A DNA stretch of 57,259 nucleotides, taken from the NCBI RefSeq assembly GCF_028293085.1, contig NZ_JAQGLC010000085.1:1-57259 (forward strand), in the 5' to 3' direction. The position numbers and the translations under genes were made by a program. The stretch's first letter is position 1; the number at the start of each line of letters is the position of its first letter. The notes below the pieces were generated by a model. The model saw only the letters and a program-made list of their open reading frames with translations, ran no database searches and was not told where the DNA came from. Below, one piece after another: positions 24,623-31,928 of this stretch. This DNA is from Sphingomonas bacterium. GTDB taxonomy: Bacteria; Pseudomonadota; Alphaproteobacteria; Sphingomonadales; Sphingomonadaceae.

Positions 24623-26158
24623 TCAACCCTCGTAGACGGCCCATTCCGCCTCGAATTCGCGGACCAGCGCCTGATTGTCGAGCCGGTTCACCGGCACCGG
24701 CCGCCGCGCCATGTCGGGCGGGAAGACGAAGGCCAGCGCATCGGTCTGCGGCGTCAGAAAGCGCAGGCCGGCGGGCAGCGCCGCCGGCGGGCCGATCGGC
24801 CGGTTCGAGGCGAGGACGAAACCCCATTCGCCGAAGCTCGGCACATAGACGTGATAGCCGCGCGTAATCAGTCCCGCCGCCTCCAGTGTCGTCGCGACGG
24901 TCCAATAGGCGCGCGGCGCGACCAAAGGCGAGGTGCTCTGCACGCTGACCGTCGCGCCGGGCGCCAGCGCGCGTGCCAGTTCGCGGTAGAAGGTGACGGT
25001 GTAGAGCTTGCCGATCGAGAAGTTGGTCGGATCGGGGAAATCGACGAACACCGCATCGAAGCGCCGCGTGTTGGCGCGCAGCCAGCTGAACGCATCGCCA
25101 TTGACGACATGGACCTTGGGCGAGCGGAACGCGCCATGGTTGAGCGCGGTCAGCATCGCGCTTCGGGTGAACAATGCCGTCATCTCGGGATCGAGATCGA
25201 CCAGGGTGACCGACGCGACGCTGGGATATTTGAGGATCTCGCGCACCGCGAGCCCGTCGCCGCCGCCCAGCACCAGCACATGACGCGGGGCATGCGCGCG
25301 GCTCATCACCGGGTGCACCAGCGCCTCATGATAGCGATATTCGTCGCGCGATGAGAATTGGAGATTGCCGTTGAGATAGAGCCGCAGGTCGTCGCCCCGC
25401 TTGGTGATCACGACGCGCTGGTACGGCGTCGAGGTGGCATAGAGGATCGGATCGCCATAGACCGTCACCTCGGCCGCGCGCTGCAGCTTTTCGGACATGA
25501 CGAAACCCACGCCCAACCCGAGCGCTACGAGGATCGCGGCGATCATCTCGGTGCGGAGGCGGCGCCTGCCCGGCAGCATCACGATCAGCGCCATCGCCAC
25601 GCCGACATTGGCGAGGCCGAACAGGAAGCCGGTGCGCATCAGCCCGAGATGCGGGACGAGCAGCAGCGGGAAGAGTACCGATGCCGCCAGCGCGCCGACA
25701 TAATCGAAGGTCAGCACCTTGGAGACGAGATCGCTGAATTCGAGCCGGTCCTTGAGAATGCGCATCAGCAGCGGGATTTCGAGCCCGACCAGCGCGCCGA
25801 TGACCAGGACGAGGCCGTAGAGCGGAATCCGGAAATCGGCGACCCGGTCGAACAGCAGGAAGAGCACGGCCGCCGAAGCCCCGCCGATCGCCGCGATCAG
25901 GATCTCGACGCGGACGAATATCGCCAGCTCGTCGCTGAGGACGTAGCGCGAGCACCAGCTGCCCATGCCCATCGCGAACAGATAGGTGCCGATGACGATC
26001 GAGAATTGAGTCACGCTGTCGCCGAGGAGATAGCTCGCCAGCGTGCCGGCGAGCAGCTCGTAGATCAGCCCGCAGGTGGCGACGACGAAGGCGGAGGCGA
26101 GCAACGCGGCGCCAAGGCGCGATGGCCGGGGATGTGCCCCGGCCGGTCCGTCATCCAT
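24623..26158 (-). CDS. Membrane-fused polyamine aminopropyltransferase-like (spermidine synthase family) protein
   Basis: A 511-residue fusion of an N-terminal membrane domain and a C-terminal spermidine-synthase-like domain. Residues about 15-230 contain six or seven hydrophobic helices (SAFVVATCGLIYELLAG first). The enzyme domain starts near 235 and keeps LNGNLQFSSRDEYRYHEAL, LVLGGGDGLAVREILKY, TLVDLDPEM and AVFVDFPDPTNF. The catalytic Asp is therefore present, though GGGDGG reads GGGDGL. It overlaps the DUF350 gene by 8 bp. With the AdoMet decarboxylase it should make a polyamine or aminopropylate an unusual acceptor at the membrane. Confidence 0.88.
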   Translation of the reverse strand: MDDGPAGAHPRPSRLGAALLASAFVVATCGLIYELLAGTLASYLLGDSVTQFSIVIGTYLFAMGMGSWCSRYVLSDELAIFVRVEILIAAIGGASAAVLFLLFDRVADFRIPLYGLVLVIGALVGLEIPLLMRILKDRLEFSDLVSKVLTFDYVGALAASVLFPLLLVPHLGLMRTGFLFGLANVGVAMALIVMLPGRRRLRTEMIAAILVALGLGVGFVMSEKLQRAAEVTVYGDPILYATSTPYQRVVITKRGDDLRLYLNGNLQFSSRDEYRYHEALVHPVMSRAHAPRHVLVLGGGDGLAVREILKYPSVASVTLVDLDPEMTALFTRSAMLTALNHGAFRSPKVHVVNGDAFSWLRANTRRFDAVFVDFPDPTNFSIGKLYTVTFYRELARALAPGATVSVQSTSPLVAPRAYWTVATTLEAAGLITRGYHVYVPSFGEWGFVLASNRPIGPPAALPAGLRFLTPQTDALAFVFPPDMARRPVPVNRLDNQALVREFEAEWAVYEG

Positions 26159-26357
26159 GAATGGCCGCCGCGATGATGATCGCGATCGCGATCGCGACCG
26201 AGCCGGCCAGGATCGAGAGCGCGATGTTCCCCTTGCAGATCTCGCCCCACATATCGACCGGGGTCAGCCGATCCCACAGCCAGAATCCGGCGACGAAGAT
26301 GACGAGGCCGATCCCGGCATAGACCAGGGTGGCCAGGAGGATAGCGGTGGAAAGCAT
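26151..26357 (-). CDS. DUF350 family small membrane protein (YjfL-like)
   Basis: A 68-residue protein with two hydrophobic helices: MLSTAILLATLVYAGIGLVI and NIALSILAGSVAIAIAIIIA, separated by a short loop with LWDRLTPVDMWGE. This is the DUF350/YjfL layout as a single-repeat (half-length) version. Start is the ATG at 26357 with GAGGAAA upstream; a longer frame from 26414 overlaps the neighbouring gene. DUF350 proteins occur in YjfC/YjfL-type operons with ATP-grasp or polyamine-related enzymes; their biochemical role is not established. Confidence 0.85.
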   Translation of the reverse strand: MLSTAILLATLVYAGIGLVIFVAGFWLWDRLTPVDMWGEICKGNIALSILAGSVAIAIAIIIAAAIHG

Positions 26358-26373
26358 GGGCGTTTCCTCTTCG

Positions 26374-26520
26374 TTACTTGTGGGTGGGGCCATAGGCGGT
26401 GCGCACGAACCCACGCGTGCCGCCCGAGGCGAAGGGTGAGAAGCCGTTCATCGCCGCGAACATGAACAGGCCGACGACCAGCATGCAGAAGCCGGCATAG
26501 AGGATCGAGGATTTGCTCAT
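26374..26520 (-). CDS. 48-residue single-pass membrane peptide
   Basis: A short gene encoding MSKSSILYAGFCMLVVGLFM followed by FAAMNGFSPFASGGTRGFVR and TAYGPTHK. It has a single hydrophobic helix (about 6-24) and a small basic Gly/Arg-rich tail. The ATG at 26520 overlaps the stop of the DUF4178 gene (ATGA), and the stop lies 16 bp before the DUF350 start, so it is translationally coupled inside the operon. It is not a shadow: both junctions are those of real operon genes. Function unknown; probably a small subunit of the membrane complex formed by the flanking proteins. Confidence 0.72.
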   Translation of the reverse strand: MSKSSILYAGFCMLVVGLFMFAAMNGFSPFASGGTRGFVRTAYGPTHK

Positions 26521-27824
26521 TCGTCGTCGTCCTCGGTGAGGATCATCAGGCGGCGTTGCTCGAAGCTGTAATGGAGGAACAGCAGGACAGCGGGCCAGAG
26601 GAGAAGCAGGATCAGCCCGAGCAGGACATTCCCGCCGAACATGCCGCCGCGATCGACCGTGATCGTCACCGGTATCTGCGGCGCCCCGGTCGCGAAGCCC
26701 CGCGGTGCGAAAGTGGAGGATGTCGCCGGAACCCAGCGATGCGCGCCAAGCTCCACCAGCAGATCGTAGCTGCCCGGCGGGATGCTCGACAATTTGATGC
26801 TGGGCGACGAGTCGCCCTCACTCCAGGCGCCGTCGCTGTCCGAACCACTATAATGCTCCGCCAGGGCGGAGGCGTCGAAATTTTCCTGGGTGCGGCGATT
26901 GACCAGTGAATAATCGATGTCGACCCAGCTGTTGTCGAGCTGATCGGCGCGGGCCGAAAGAGTGAGCGCGCTGTTGCGGCCCGGCAGCTCGATGTTGCGG
27001 ATGACCTCGCTATGCGTCGCGGCATCGAGCGATACCTGCATGTCGGCGCTCGCCACCCGGGTCGAGCCGCCGCCCATGATCGCGATGATGATCAGCGTGA
27101 AGGCCGCGATCAGGCCAATGATCGCCGATTCGTACAGCCGGTCGCGATAGGGCGATGCTTCGTGGGGAGACGGCGTGCTCCATTCCCGGCGTCGCCGCCC
27201 TAGGCCGAAGGCGGTCTCGGCCTCGCCCCATTCGAGCATGGACAGCTGGCTCCAGGTCCGCTCGCTGTCATTCTCTTCGCACGAGATCATCGCGCCGGGG
27301 CGGACATAATCGCTCACGCGGACCCGCTCGTCGACGGCGACGCGCCAATAGAATTCGCCGACGACGAATTTGACCCAGGTCGCGTAGCTGCTGCCGAACC
27401 TTTTATAGCCCTCGCCGTCGAGCTCCATTTCGCCCCATGTATAAGCGGGGAGCCGATCGAGCAGAAAACCGAGGCTGAAGCGCCGGCCATCGTCGAGCAG
27501 GAAAGCATAGCCCTGATAGGGGTTGAACAGCAGATATTCGGACCAACCGTCCCCACCGTCCGATCGTTCGAGATAGCCGACCACTTCCCAGGTCATGCCG
27601 CGCAGCATGCCGCGTGTGCCGAGCGGAATCTCCGGACGGCGCATCGCCTCGTTTGCCTGGGCGATAATGCGCAACTGGGGATCGGTCGCGTCGAGCGTCG
27701 TGCCGCAATGTTCGCAGATGAGACTGACGGTGGAGCCGGCCGCGCGGAGCGCGATCGTGCCGCCGCAATGGGTGCAGCTCAGCGCGCGGACTGACGGCGG
27801 CGGCGGCGGCGGCGACGTCGTCAC
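26517..27824 (-). CDS. DUF4178 zinc-ribbon protein with C-terminal membrane segments
   Basis: A protein of about 435 residues. After a poly-Pro stretch it has a CTHCGG/CEHCG zinc ribbon (about 20-45) and a DUF4178 domain (MLRGMTWEVVGYLERSDGGD, then LLFNPYQGYAFLLDDGR). A membrane helix follows (SAIIGLIAAFTLIIIAIMGG, about 245-265). A beta-rich periplasmic part comes next, then a second helix (VLLGLILLLLWPAVLLFLHY) and an acidic cytoplasmic tail (EDDDE). The start is the GTG at 27824, whose GTGA overlaps the stop of the preceding DUF4178 gene. The layout suggests an integral sensor or scaffold of the polyamine-linked membrane system. Confidence 0.83.
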   Translation of the reverse strand: MTTSPPPPPPSVRALSCTHCGGTIALRAAGSTVSLICEHCGTTLDATDPQLRIIAQANEAMRRPEIPLGTRGMLRGMTWEVVGYLERSDGGDGWSEYLLFNPYQGYAFLLDDGRRFSLGFLLDRLPAYTWGEMELDGEGYKRFGSSYATWVKFVVGEFYWRVAVDERVRVSDYVRPGAMISCEENDSERTWSQLSMLEWGEAETAFGLGRRRREWSTPSPHEASPYRDRLYESAIIGLIAAFTLIIIAIMGGGSTRVASADMQVSLDAATHSEVIRNIELPGRNSALTLSARADQLDNSWVDIDYSLVNRRTQENFDASALAEHYSGSDSDGAWSEGDSSPSIKLSSIPPGSYDLLVELGAHRWVPATSSTFAPRGFATGAPQIPVTITVDRGGMFGGNVLLGLILLLLWPAVLLFLHYSFEQRRLMILTEDDDE

Positions 27825-28492
27825 GCGGCGAATTGCGGCATGGGCCACCCTTCAAAGGCGCGCAGGCCGCTCGCCCCGAGATCCTGCAGCGAGAGATAGC
27901 GGCCGGCATAGACCGAGACCTCATCGCCATCCTTCTGGATGCTCGCGCAATGCCCGTCCGCCGCCATCAGATCGACGCTCGCCATGGTCAGGCCAACCGG
28001 GGCGTTGAACGGCAGCTCGCCCTCGCTGCCGGCGCAGCTGGCCTCCTTCACGTCGGTGACGCGGTAGTCGATCCCGTCGATCGTCGCCTCGGTGCCGAGC
28101 ACGACCTCCTGCCCGTCGCGCATACTGCGCACCACGGTGGTGCGGAATCCCGAATGCGCGATCTGTCGGAGCAGCATGTACCGCCCCATCGCCTCGCCCA
28201 GCCATCCGGTCGAGCCGTCGTCGAACAGCGCAAGCCACTCGTTCCACCCGCCATCGGCCCAGCGCCAGCGGACGCGCCCGACCAGCTCGAAGCTCTTTCC
28301 GTCATAGGCACCGCGCACGCCGACCTGCAGCGGGCTGACATCCTCCGGCACCTCGGCGACGCGGCCCACGGCCTTCAACGTCTCGCCGTCGCGAACGATC
28401 GAGCTGCGGCAATAGTCGCAGACTTTCACCGGCAGGTCGGCGGAGCGGAACCGGATCGCGGCTCCGCAATTGGGGCAGTTCGCGTCGAGCAT
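27821..28492 (-). CDS. DUF4178 zinc-ribbon protein, soluble paralogue
   Basis: A protein of 223 residues with an N-terminal zinc ribbon (CPNCGA and CDYCRSS, about 6-31) and a DUF4178 domain (VGVRGAYDGKSFELVGRVRW, WNEWLALFDDGSTGWLGEA). The C-terminal part includes AGRYLSLQDLGASGLRAFEG. It has no membrane segment. It follows the SPFH gene by 5 bp and overlaps the longer DUF4178 gene by 4 bp. It shares the ribbon-DUF4178 core with its neighbour but lacks the transmembrane extension, so the two may be a soluble/membrane pair. Confidence 0.83.
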   Translation of the reverse strand: MLDANCPNCGAAIRFRSADLPVKVCDYCRSSIVRDGETLKAVGRVAEVPEDVSPLQVGVRGAYDGKSFELVGRVRWRWADGGWNEWLALFDDGSTGWLGEAMGRYMLLRQIAHSGFRTTVVRSMRDGQEVVLGTEATIDGIDYRVTDVKEASCAGSEGELPFNAPVGLTMASVDLMAADGHCASIQKDGDEVSVYAGRYLSLQDLGASGLRAFEGWPMPQFAA

Positions 28493-28497
28493 ATTGC

Positions 28498-29493
28498 TCA
28501 GCCGATCTTGGCCAGCAATGCCGCCTTCTTCGCGTCGAACTCGTCCTGGGTGATGGCGCCGGCGGTCATCAGCCGATGGAGCTTCTCGATCTGCTGATAG
28601 GGATCCTCGCCGGGCTGCGCCGGCGCGGATTGGGCAGCCGGCTGGGCGAAGCCGCCCGCCATGCTCTGGCCGATCGCCATGCCGGCTGCGGCCCCCGCCC
28701 CGATTCCGGCGACGCCGCCCGATTGCGCCGCGGCGGTGTCGATCGCCTCGGCAGTCTGGAAGCGGACATAGCGATCCAGGTCACCGACCACGCGCATCGA
28801 GCTCGCCTTGTCGAGATGCTCCTGCACCGCCTCGGGCAGCGACAGGCTCTCGACGAAGAAGCTGCAGCATTTCAGGCCCCATTGCTCGAACGCGGGCGCA
28901 ACCGCGGCGAGCAGCTTTTCGGAGAGCGCGGCCTGGTCGCCCGCGAGGTCGACGAACGCCGTCTCGCCGCCGCCCAGCCCGGAGGCAAGCGCGGTCGCGA
29001 TGGCGCCGCGCAGCTGCGGCTCGACATCGGCGACGGTGAGCTGGTCGAGCGTCCCCATCAGCTTGGCGGCGAAGACGGGCACGTCCTCGACCCGGAAGGA
29101 ATAGCTGCCGAACGCGCGGATCCGGAGCGGCCCGAATTCCTTGTCGCGCACCGTGATTGGCTGCGCCGTACCCCATTTGAGGCCCGCCTGCTCGCGCGAG
29201 GTGAAGAAAAAGATGTCCGACTTGAACGGGGAGGCGAAGCCCTTGTCCCAGTTCATCAGCGCCGTGAGGATCGGCATGTTGCCGGTGTCGAGCCGGTGCA
29301 GTCCGGGCAGGAATATGTCGGCGATCTGCCCTTCGTTATAGAAAAAGGCCTTCTGCCCCTCCCGCACGGTGAGCTGCGCGCCGGTCTGGATCTCGCGATC
29401 CTTCATTGGATAGCGGATCGCCAGCACGCCGGGTTCGTCGACCCAGTCGATGACATCGACGAACTGCTTCGAAAGAAAATCCAACAGCCCCAT
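28498..29493 (-). CDS. SPFH-domain protein with C-terminal SHOCT motif
   Basis: A 331-residue protein of the SPFH/Band-7-like family often named virion-core-protein-like. It starts MGLLDFLSKQFVDVIDWVDE. Residues about 20-250 form the SPFH-like region (VREGQKAFFYNEGQIADIFL, then IRAFGSYSFRVEDVPVF, and FFVESLSLPEAVQEHLDKAS). A Gly/Ala-rich linker and a C-terminal SHOCT-type helix pair (RLMTAGAITQDEFDAKKAAL, about 308-327) follow. No transmembrane segment; attachment is probably peripheral and oligomeric. A good GAGGAG ribosome site precedes the ATG at 29493. It is the first gene of the eight-gene operon that ends with AdoMet decarboxylase. Confidence 0.87.
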   Translation of the reverse strand: MGLLDFLSKQFVDVIDWVDEPGVLAIRYPMKDREIQTGAQLTVREGQKAFFYNEGQIADIFLPGLHRLDTGNMPILTALMNWDKGFASPFKSDIFFFTSREQAGLKWGTAQPITVRDKEFGPLRIRAFGSYSFRVEDVPVFAAKLMGTLDQLTVADVEPQLRGAIATALASGLGGGETAFVDLAGDQAALSEKLLAAVAPAFEQWGLKCCSFFVESLSLPEAVQEHLDKASSMRVVGDLDRYVRFQTAEAIDTAAAQSGGVAGIGAGAAAGMAIGQSMAGGFAQPAAQSAPAQPGEDPYQQIEKLHRLMTAGAITQDEFDAKKAALLAKIG

Positions 29494-29578
29494 GATCCTG
29501 CTCCTCTGCGCTCAACTTAGGGCCTTTTCCCCTGAGGTGAAACGCAAAAGCCAAGATGGCGCCGAGCCGGCTTCAATC

Positions 29579-31003
29579 CTATCCGGCAGCAAGCTGCGAC
29601 AGCCCCCGGGTGACCGTGATCTTGCGAGGTGCTTGCTGCTCGACCGGCGCACGCGGCCGGCGCCAGCTCCGCTTGAGATCGCGCGTCGCGAAATAGAGGC
29701 GGTCGACCAGGCTCGCGGACCCCCCGCGCGACCGGATCGGGCCCGTCGTCAGCGGACGCTCGGCGACGATGTCGAGATCGAGGCTGTAGCTGCTGGTGAG
29801 GATAAGGACCTTCGAATCCACGGCGCGTTCGGCAGCCATGGGCTGAGGATCGACCAGAGGATCCTGCGGGGGCGTGGCGCATTCCGACATTGCGGGGGCG
29901 GGAACCGGAACTTCGACCCGGGTCAGCGCGAGCGCGGGAGCAGCTGGAACGGGCCTCGGCTTCGGCATGGAGATCGGTTGCACCGAGCTGACCGCCGCAG
30001 GAGCAGCCTTCGCTGCCGCCCGCGCAGCGGACGGCGCGATCGCGTCACGCGCCGGAAGACCCGCCGCAGCGATCCCCACGCGCATCCGGCCATCCAGCGC
30101 GGGATCGATCACCGAACCCCAGACGAGATCCGCCCCGGGGTGAATCTTCTCGCGCAGATAATCGACCGTCTCCTCGACTTCGAACAGGCGCAGGTCGGTC
30201 CCCCCGGCGATGGTCACCAGCAGGCGCTGCGCGCCGCGCGGCGCGTCCTCGAGCAGGGGGTTGCGGAGCGCCGAATCGGCCGCGCGTATCGCGCGGTCCT
30301 TGCCGCCGATCCGTTCGCCATAACCGATCACCGTCCTGCCGCCCGATTGCAGTGTCGCTCGGATATCCGCCAGCGTCACGCGCTTGAGCGCCGAGCCGGC
30401 GATCAGCGCCGCGAAATCGGTCGCGGTTTCGCAGACGATCGAATCTGACAGATCGAGCGCGCTGCGGAAGGTCGTGTCGCGCCCTGCAACGCGGAACAGA
30501 TGCTCGTTGCAGACCACCACCATCGCATCCACGCTCTGTTCGAACTCGGCTAGGCCCGCCGCGGCAATTCGCCCGCGGCGGCCGCCCTCGAAGGCGAAGG
30601 GCCTGGTGGCGATGCCGATCGTGAGGATGCCGCGCTCGCGCGCCGCTTTAGCGATGACGGGCGCAGCACCGGTGCCGGTGCCGCCGCCCAGGCCGGCCGC
30701 TACGAAACAGAGCGCGCTGCCTTCGAGCGCTTCGATGATCTCGGGCAGCGCCTCCTCGGCGGCGGCGCGGCCGATCTCGGGCCTGGCCCCCGCGCCGAGC
30801 CCGCCGGTGAGGCGTCGACCGAGTTGAAGCTGGTTCGCGGCCGGTGCCGCGCGCAGGGCCTGCACGTCGGTGTTGGCGCAGATGACCTTCATGGCCGACG
30901 GGGCCGTGCGGAACAGGCGCGCGACAGCATTTCCGCCGGCACCGCCGACACCGAAAAGCGTCACGCCGCCGGCTTCGCCGAGGTTCAATTCCTGCTGCAT
31001 CAT
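29579..31003 (-). CDS. FtsZ-like protein (second FtsZ-type paralogue) with altered T7 loop
   Basis: A 474-residue tubulin/FtsZ-family protein. GTP-binding parts are well kept: GVGGAGGNAVARLF (18-31), CANTDVQALR, LTGGLGAGARPEIGRAAAEE and the signature GLGGGTGTGAAPVIA (104-118). The T7 synergy loop is changed: where FtsZ has N-x-D-F-A-D, this protein reads RVTLAD (208-213), so the Asn and first Asp are Arg and Thr and only the last Asp remains. The long C-terminus (about 320-474) is Pro/Ala-rich, then basic, and lacks the canonical FtsZ C-terminal peptide. It is not in a division/cell-wall cluster. A regulatory or divergent FtsZ seems likely; GTP hydrolysis is probably impaired. Confidence 0.85.
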   Translation of the reverse strand: MMQQELNLGEAGGVTLFGVGGAGGNAVARLFRTAPSAMKVICANTDVQALRAAPAANQLQLGRRLTGGLGAGARPEIGRAAAEEALPEIIEALEGSALCFVAAGLGGGTGTGAAPVIAKAARERGILTIGIATRPFAFEGGRRGRIAAAGLAEFEQSVDAMVVVCNEHLFRVAGRDTTFRSALDLSDSIVCETATDFAALIAGSALKRVTLADIRATLQSGGRTVIGYGERIGGKDRAIRAADSALRNPLLEDAPRGAQRLLVTIAGGTDLRLFEVEETVDYLREKIHPGADLVWGSVIDPALDGRMRVGIAAAGLPARDAIAPSAARAAAKAAPAAVSSVQPISMPKPRPVPAAPALALTRVEVPVPAPAMSECATPPQDPLVDPQPMAAERAVDSKVLILTSSYSLDLDIVAERPLTTGPIRSRGGSASLVDRLYFATRDLKRSWRRPRAPVEQQAPRKITVTRGLSQLAAG

Positions 31004-31319
31004 CTCGCTGGCTCCTGTTCGGCACGGTGGCGATTGCCGTCGCCGAGCTGCTAGCCAGTAAGGATATGGTTAACCACGTCGTAGAAACACAGTGATTCGA
31101 ACTAATCTCGACTCGAATCCTTCTATATAAGAGGCCTGTTGCTCTTCTATTTCCTATCTATCATCCAGAAATGACTATTCATTGCGGATAATACGTAGAG
31201 GCTGCGCCAATTACGCAGAATCACAGGTACGCGTTAACACGATGTCGTAGTTTTACGCGCTACGCCCAGGCCTTTGCGATTCGTTAACCATGTTGCTCAT
31301 CAACAGGGGAGACTCGCAA
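31004..31319. promoter_or_regulatory. AT-rich divergent promoter region with repeated GTTAAC-containing sites
   Basis: The 316 bases between the FtsZ-like and MraZ-like genes are much less GC-rich than the rest of the window. They hold three related GTTAAC sites: GTTAACCACGTCGTAG at 31069-31084, GTTAACACGATGTCGTAG at 31233-31250 and GTTAACCATGTTG at 31283-31295. The first two share GTTAAC, ACG and TCGTAG in the same order. They could be operators for one regulator of both genes. No canonical MraZ TGGG-repeat box was seen. Confidence 0.5.
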
Positions 31320-31928
31320 ATGGACGAACTCTTTATCGGCAGCGCACTCAGCGAAGTGACGAGCGGGGGCGAAATCCTCCTGCCGCGCACTTTTCACCAG
31401 ACCGCGCAGCTCAGGTCCCAGAACGGCTCCCTGTTCGTCGGTTTGCACGAGGAATCGCGGTGCCTGGTCGTCTACGACAAGGCGTTCGCCGCCCAGCAGC
31501 AATGGGATTTTGACACGCGTCGGGCGGCCTTTATCGGCTCCAACCTCGACGCCCATTACACCCGCCTTCGCCGGACGTTCGGTTTCGTCGAGGAAGTGAA
31601 ACTCGCACCTGACGGGATGATGACGCTCGGGGCACTGATGCGCGAGCGCGGCCGGATCGGCACCACCGCGCTGCTGGTCGCGACGGGCCAGAGGTTCGAG
31701 ATCTGGGATCTCGATTTCGTGCTCGAACGGGGCCCTGCCGATCTCGTCGCGCTCGCGACGCTTCATCTCAAGATCCAAATTGCCAATGAGGAATGCCATG
31801 TCCCTGCTCTGCCGTCTGTCGACTCACGCCGCCGCACCGGAAACGCAGTGCAACCAGGGCTTCGCCTTCAGCAGATGCCGGCGCTGCGGCCGCGACATGA
31901 TCCGGTCCGCGGAGTCATCCACGACTAA
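31320..31928 (+). CDS. MraZ-like protein
   Basis: A 202-residue frame whose first 158 residues resemble the MraZ repressor, a pair of AbrB/MraZ half-domains. The first half includes LFIGSALSEV and GEILLPRTF; the second carries the hallmark GQRFEIWD (123-130). The DxxxR-type motifs of classical MraZ are not kept (TSGGE and APDGM), so it is a divergent paralogue. Start is the ATG at 31320 with AGGGGAG upstream. The last 44 residues overlap another reading frame (31798-32157) and do not look conserved. It is divergent from the FtsZ-like gene and may regulate it; that is inference. Confidence 0.75.
   Translation: MDELFIGSALSEVTSGGEILLPRTFHQTAQLRSQNGSLFVGLHEESRCLVVYDKAFAAQQQWDFDTRRAAFIGSNLDAHYTRLRRTFGFVEEVKLAPDGMMTLGALMRERGRIGTTALLVATGQRFEIWDLDFVLERGPADLVALATLHLKIQIANEECHVPALPSVDSRRRTGNAVQPGLRLQQMPALRPRHDPVRGVIHD

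Noticed and set aside
27780..27825. GGC repeat at the start of the DUF4178 gene as a microsatellite switch
   Set aside because: It encodes a short poly-Pro stretch at the N-terminus and is only six codons long. GC content explains it; no evidence of variation.
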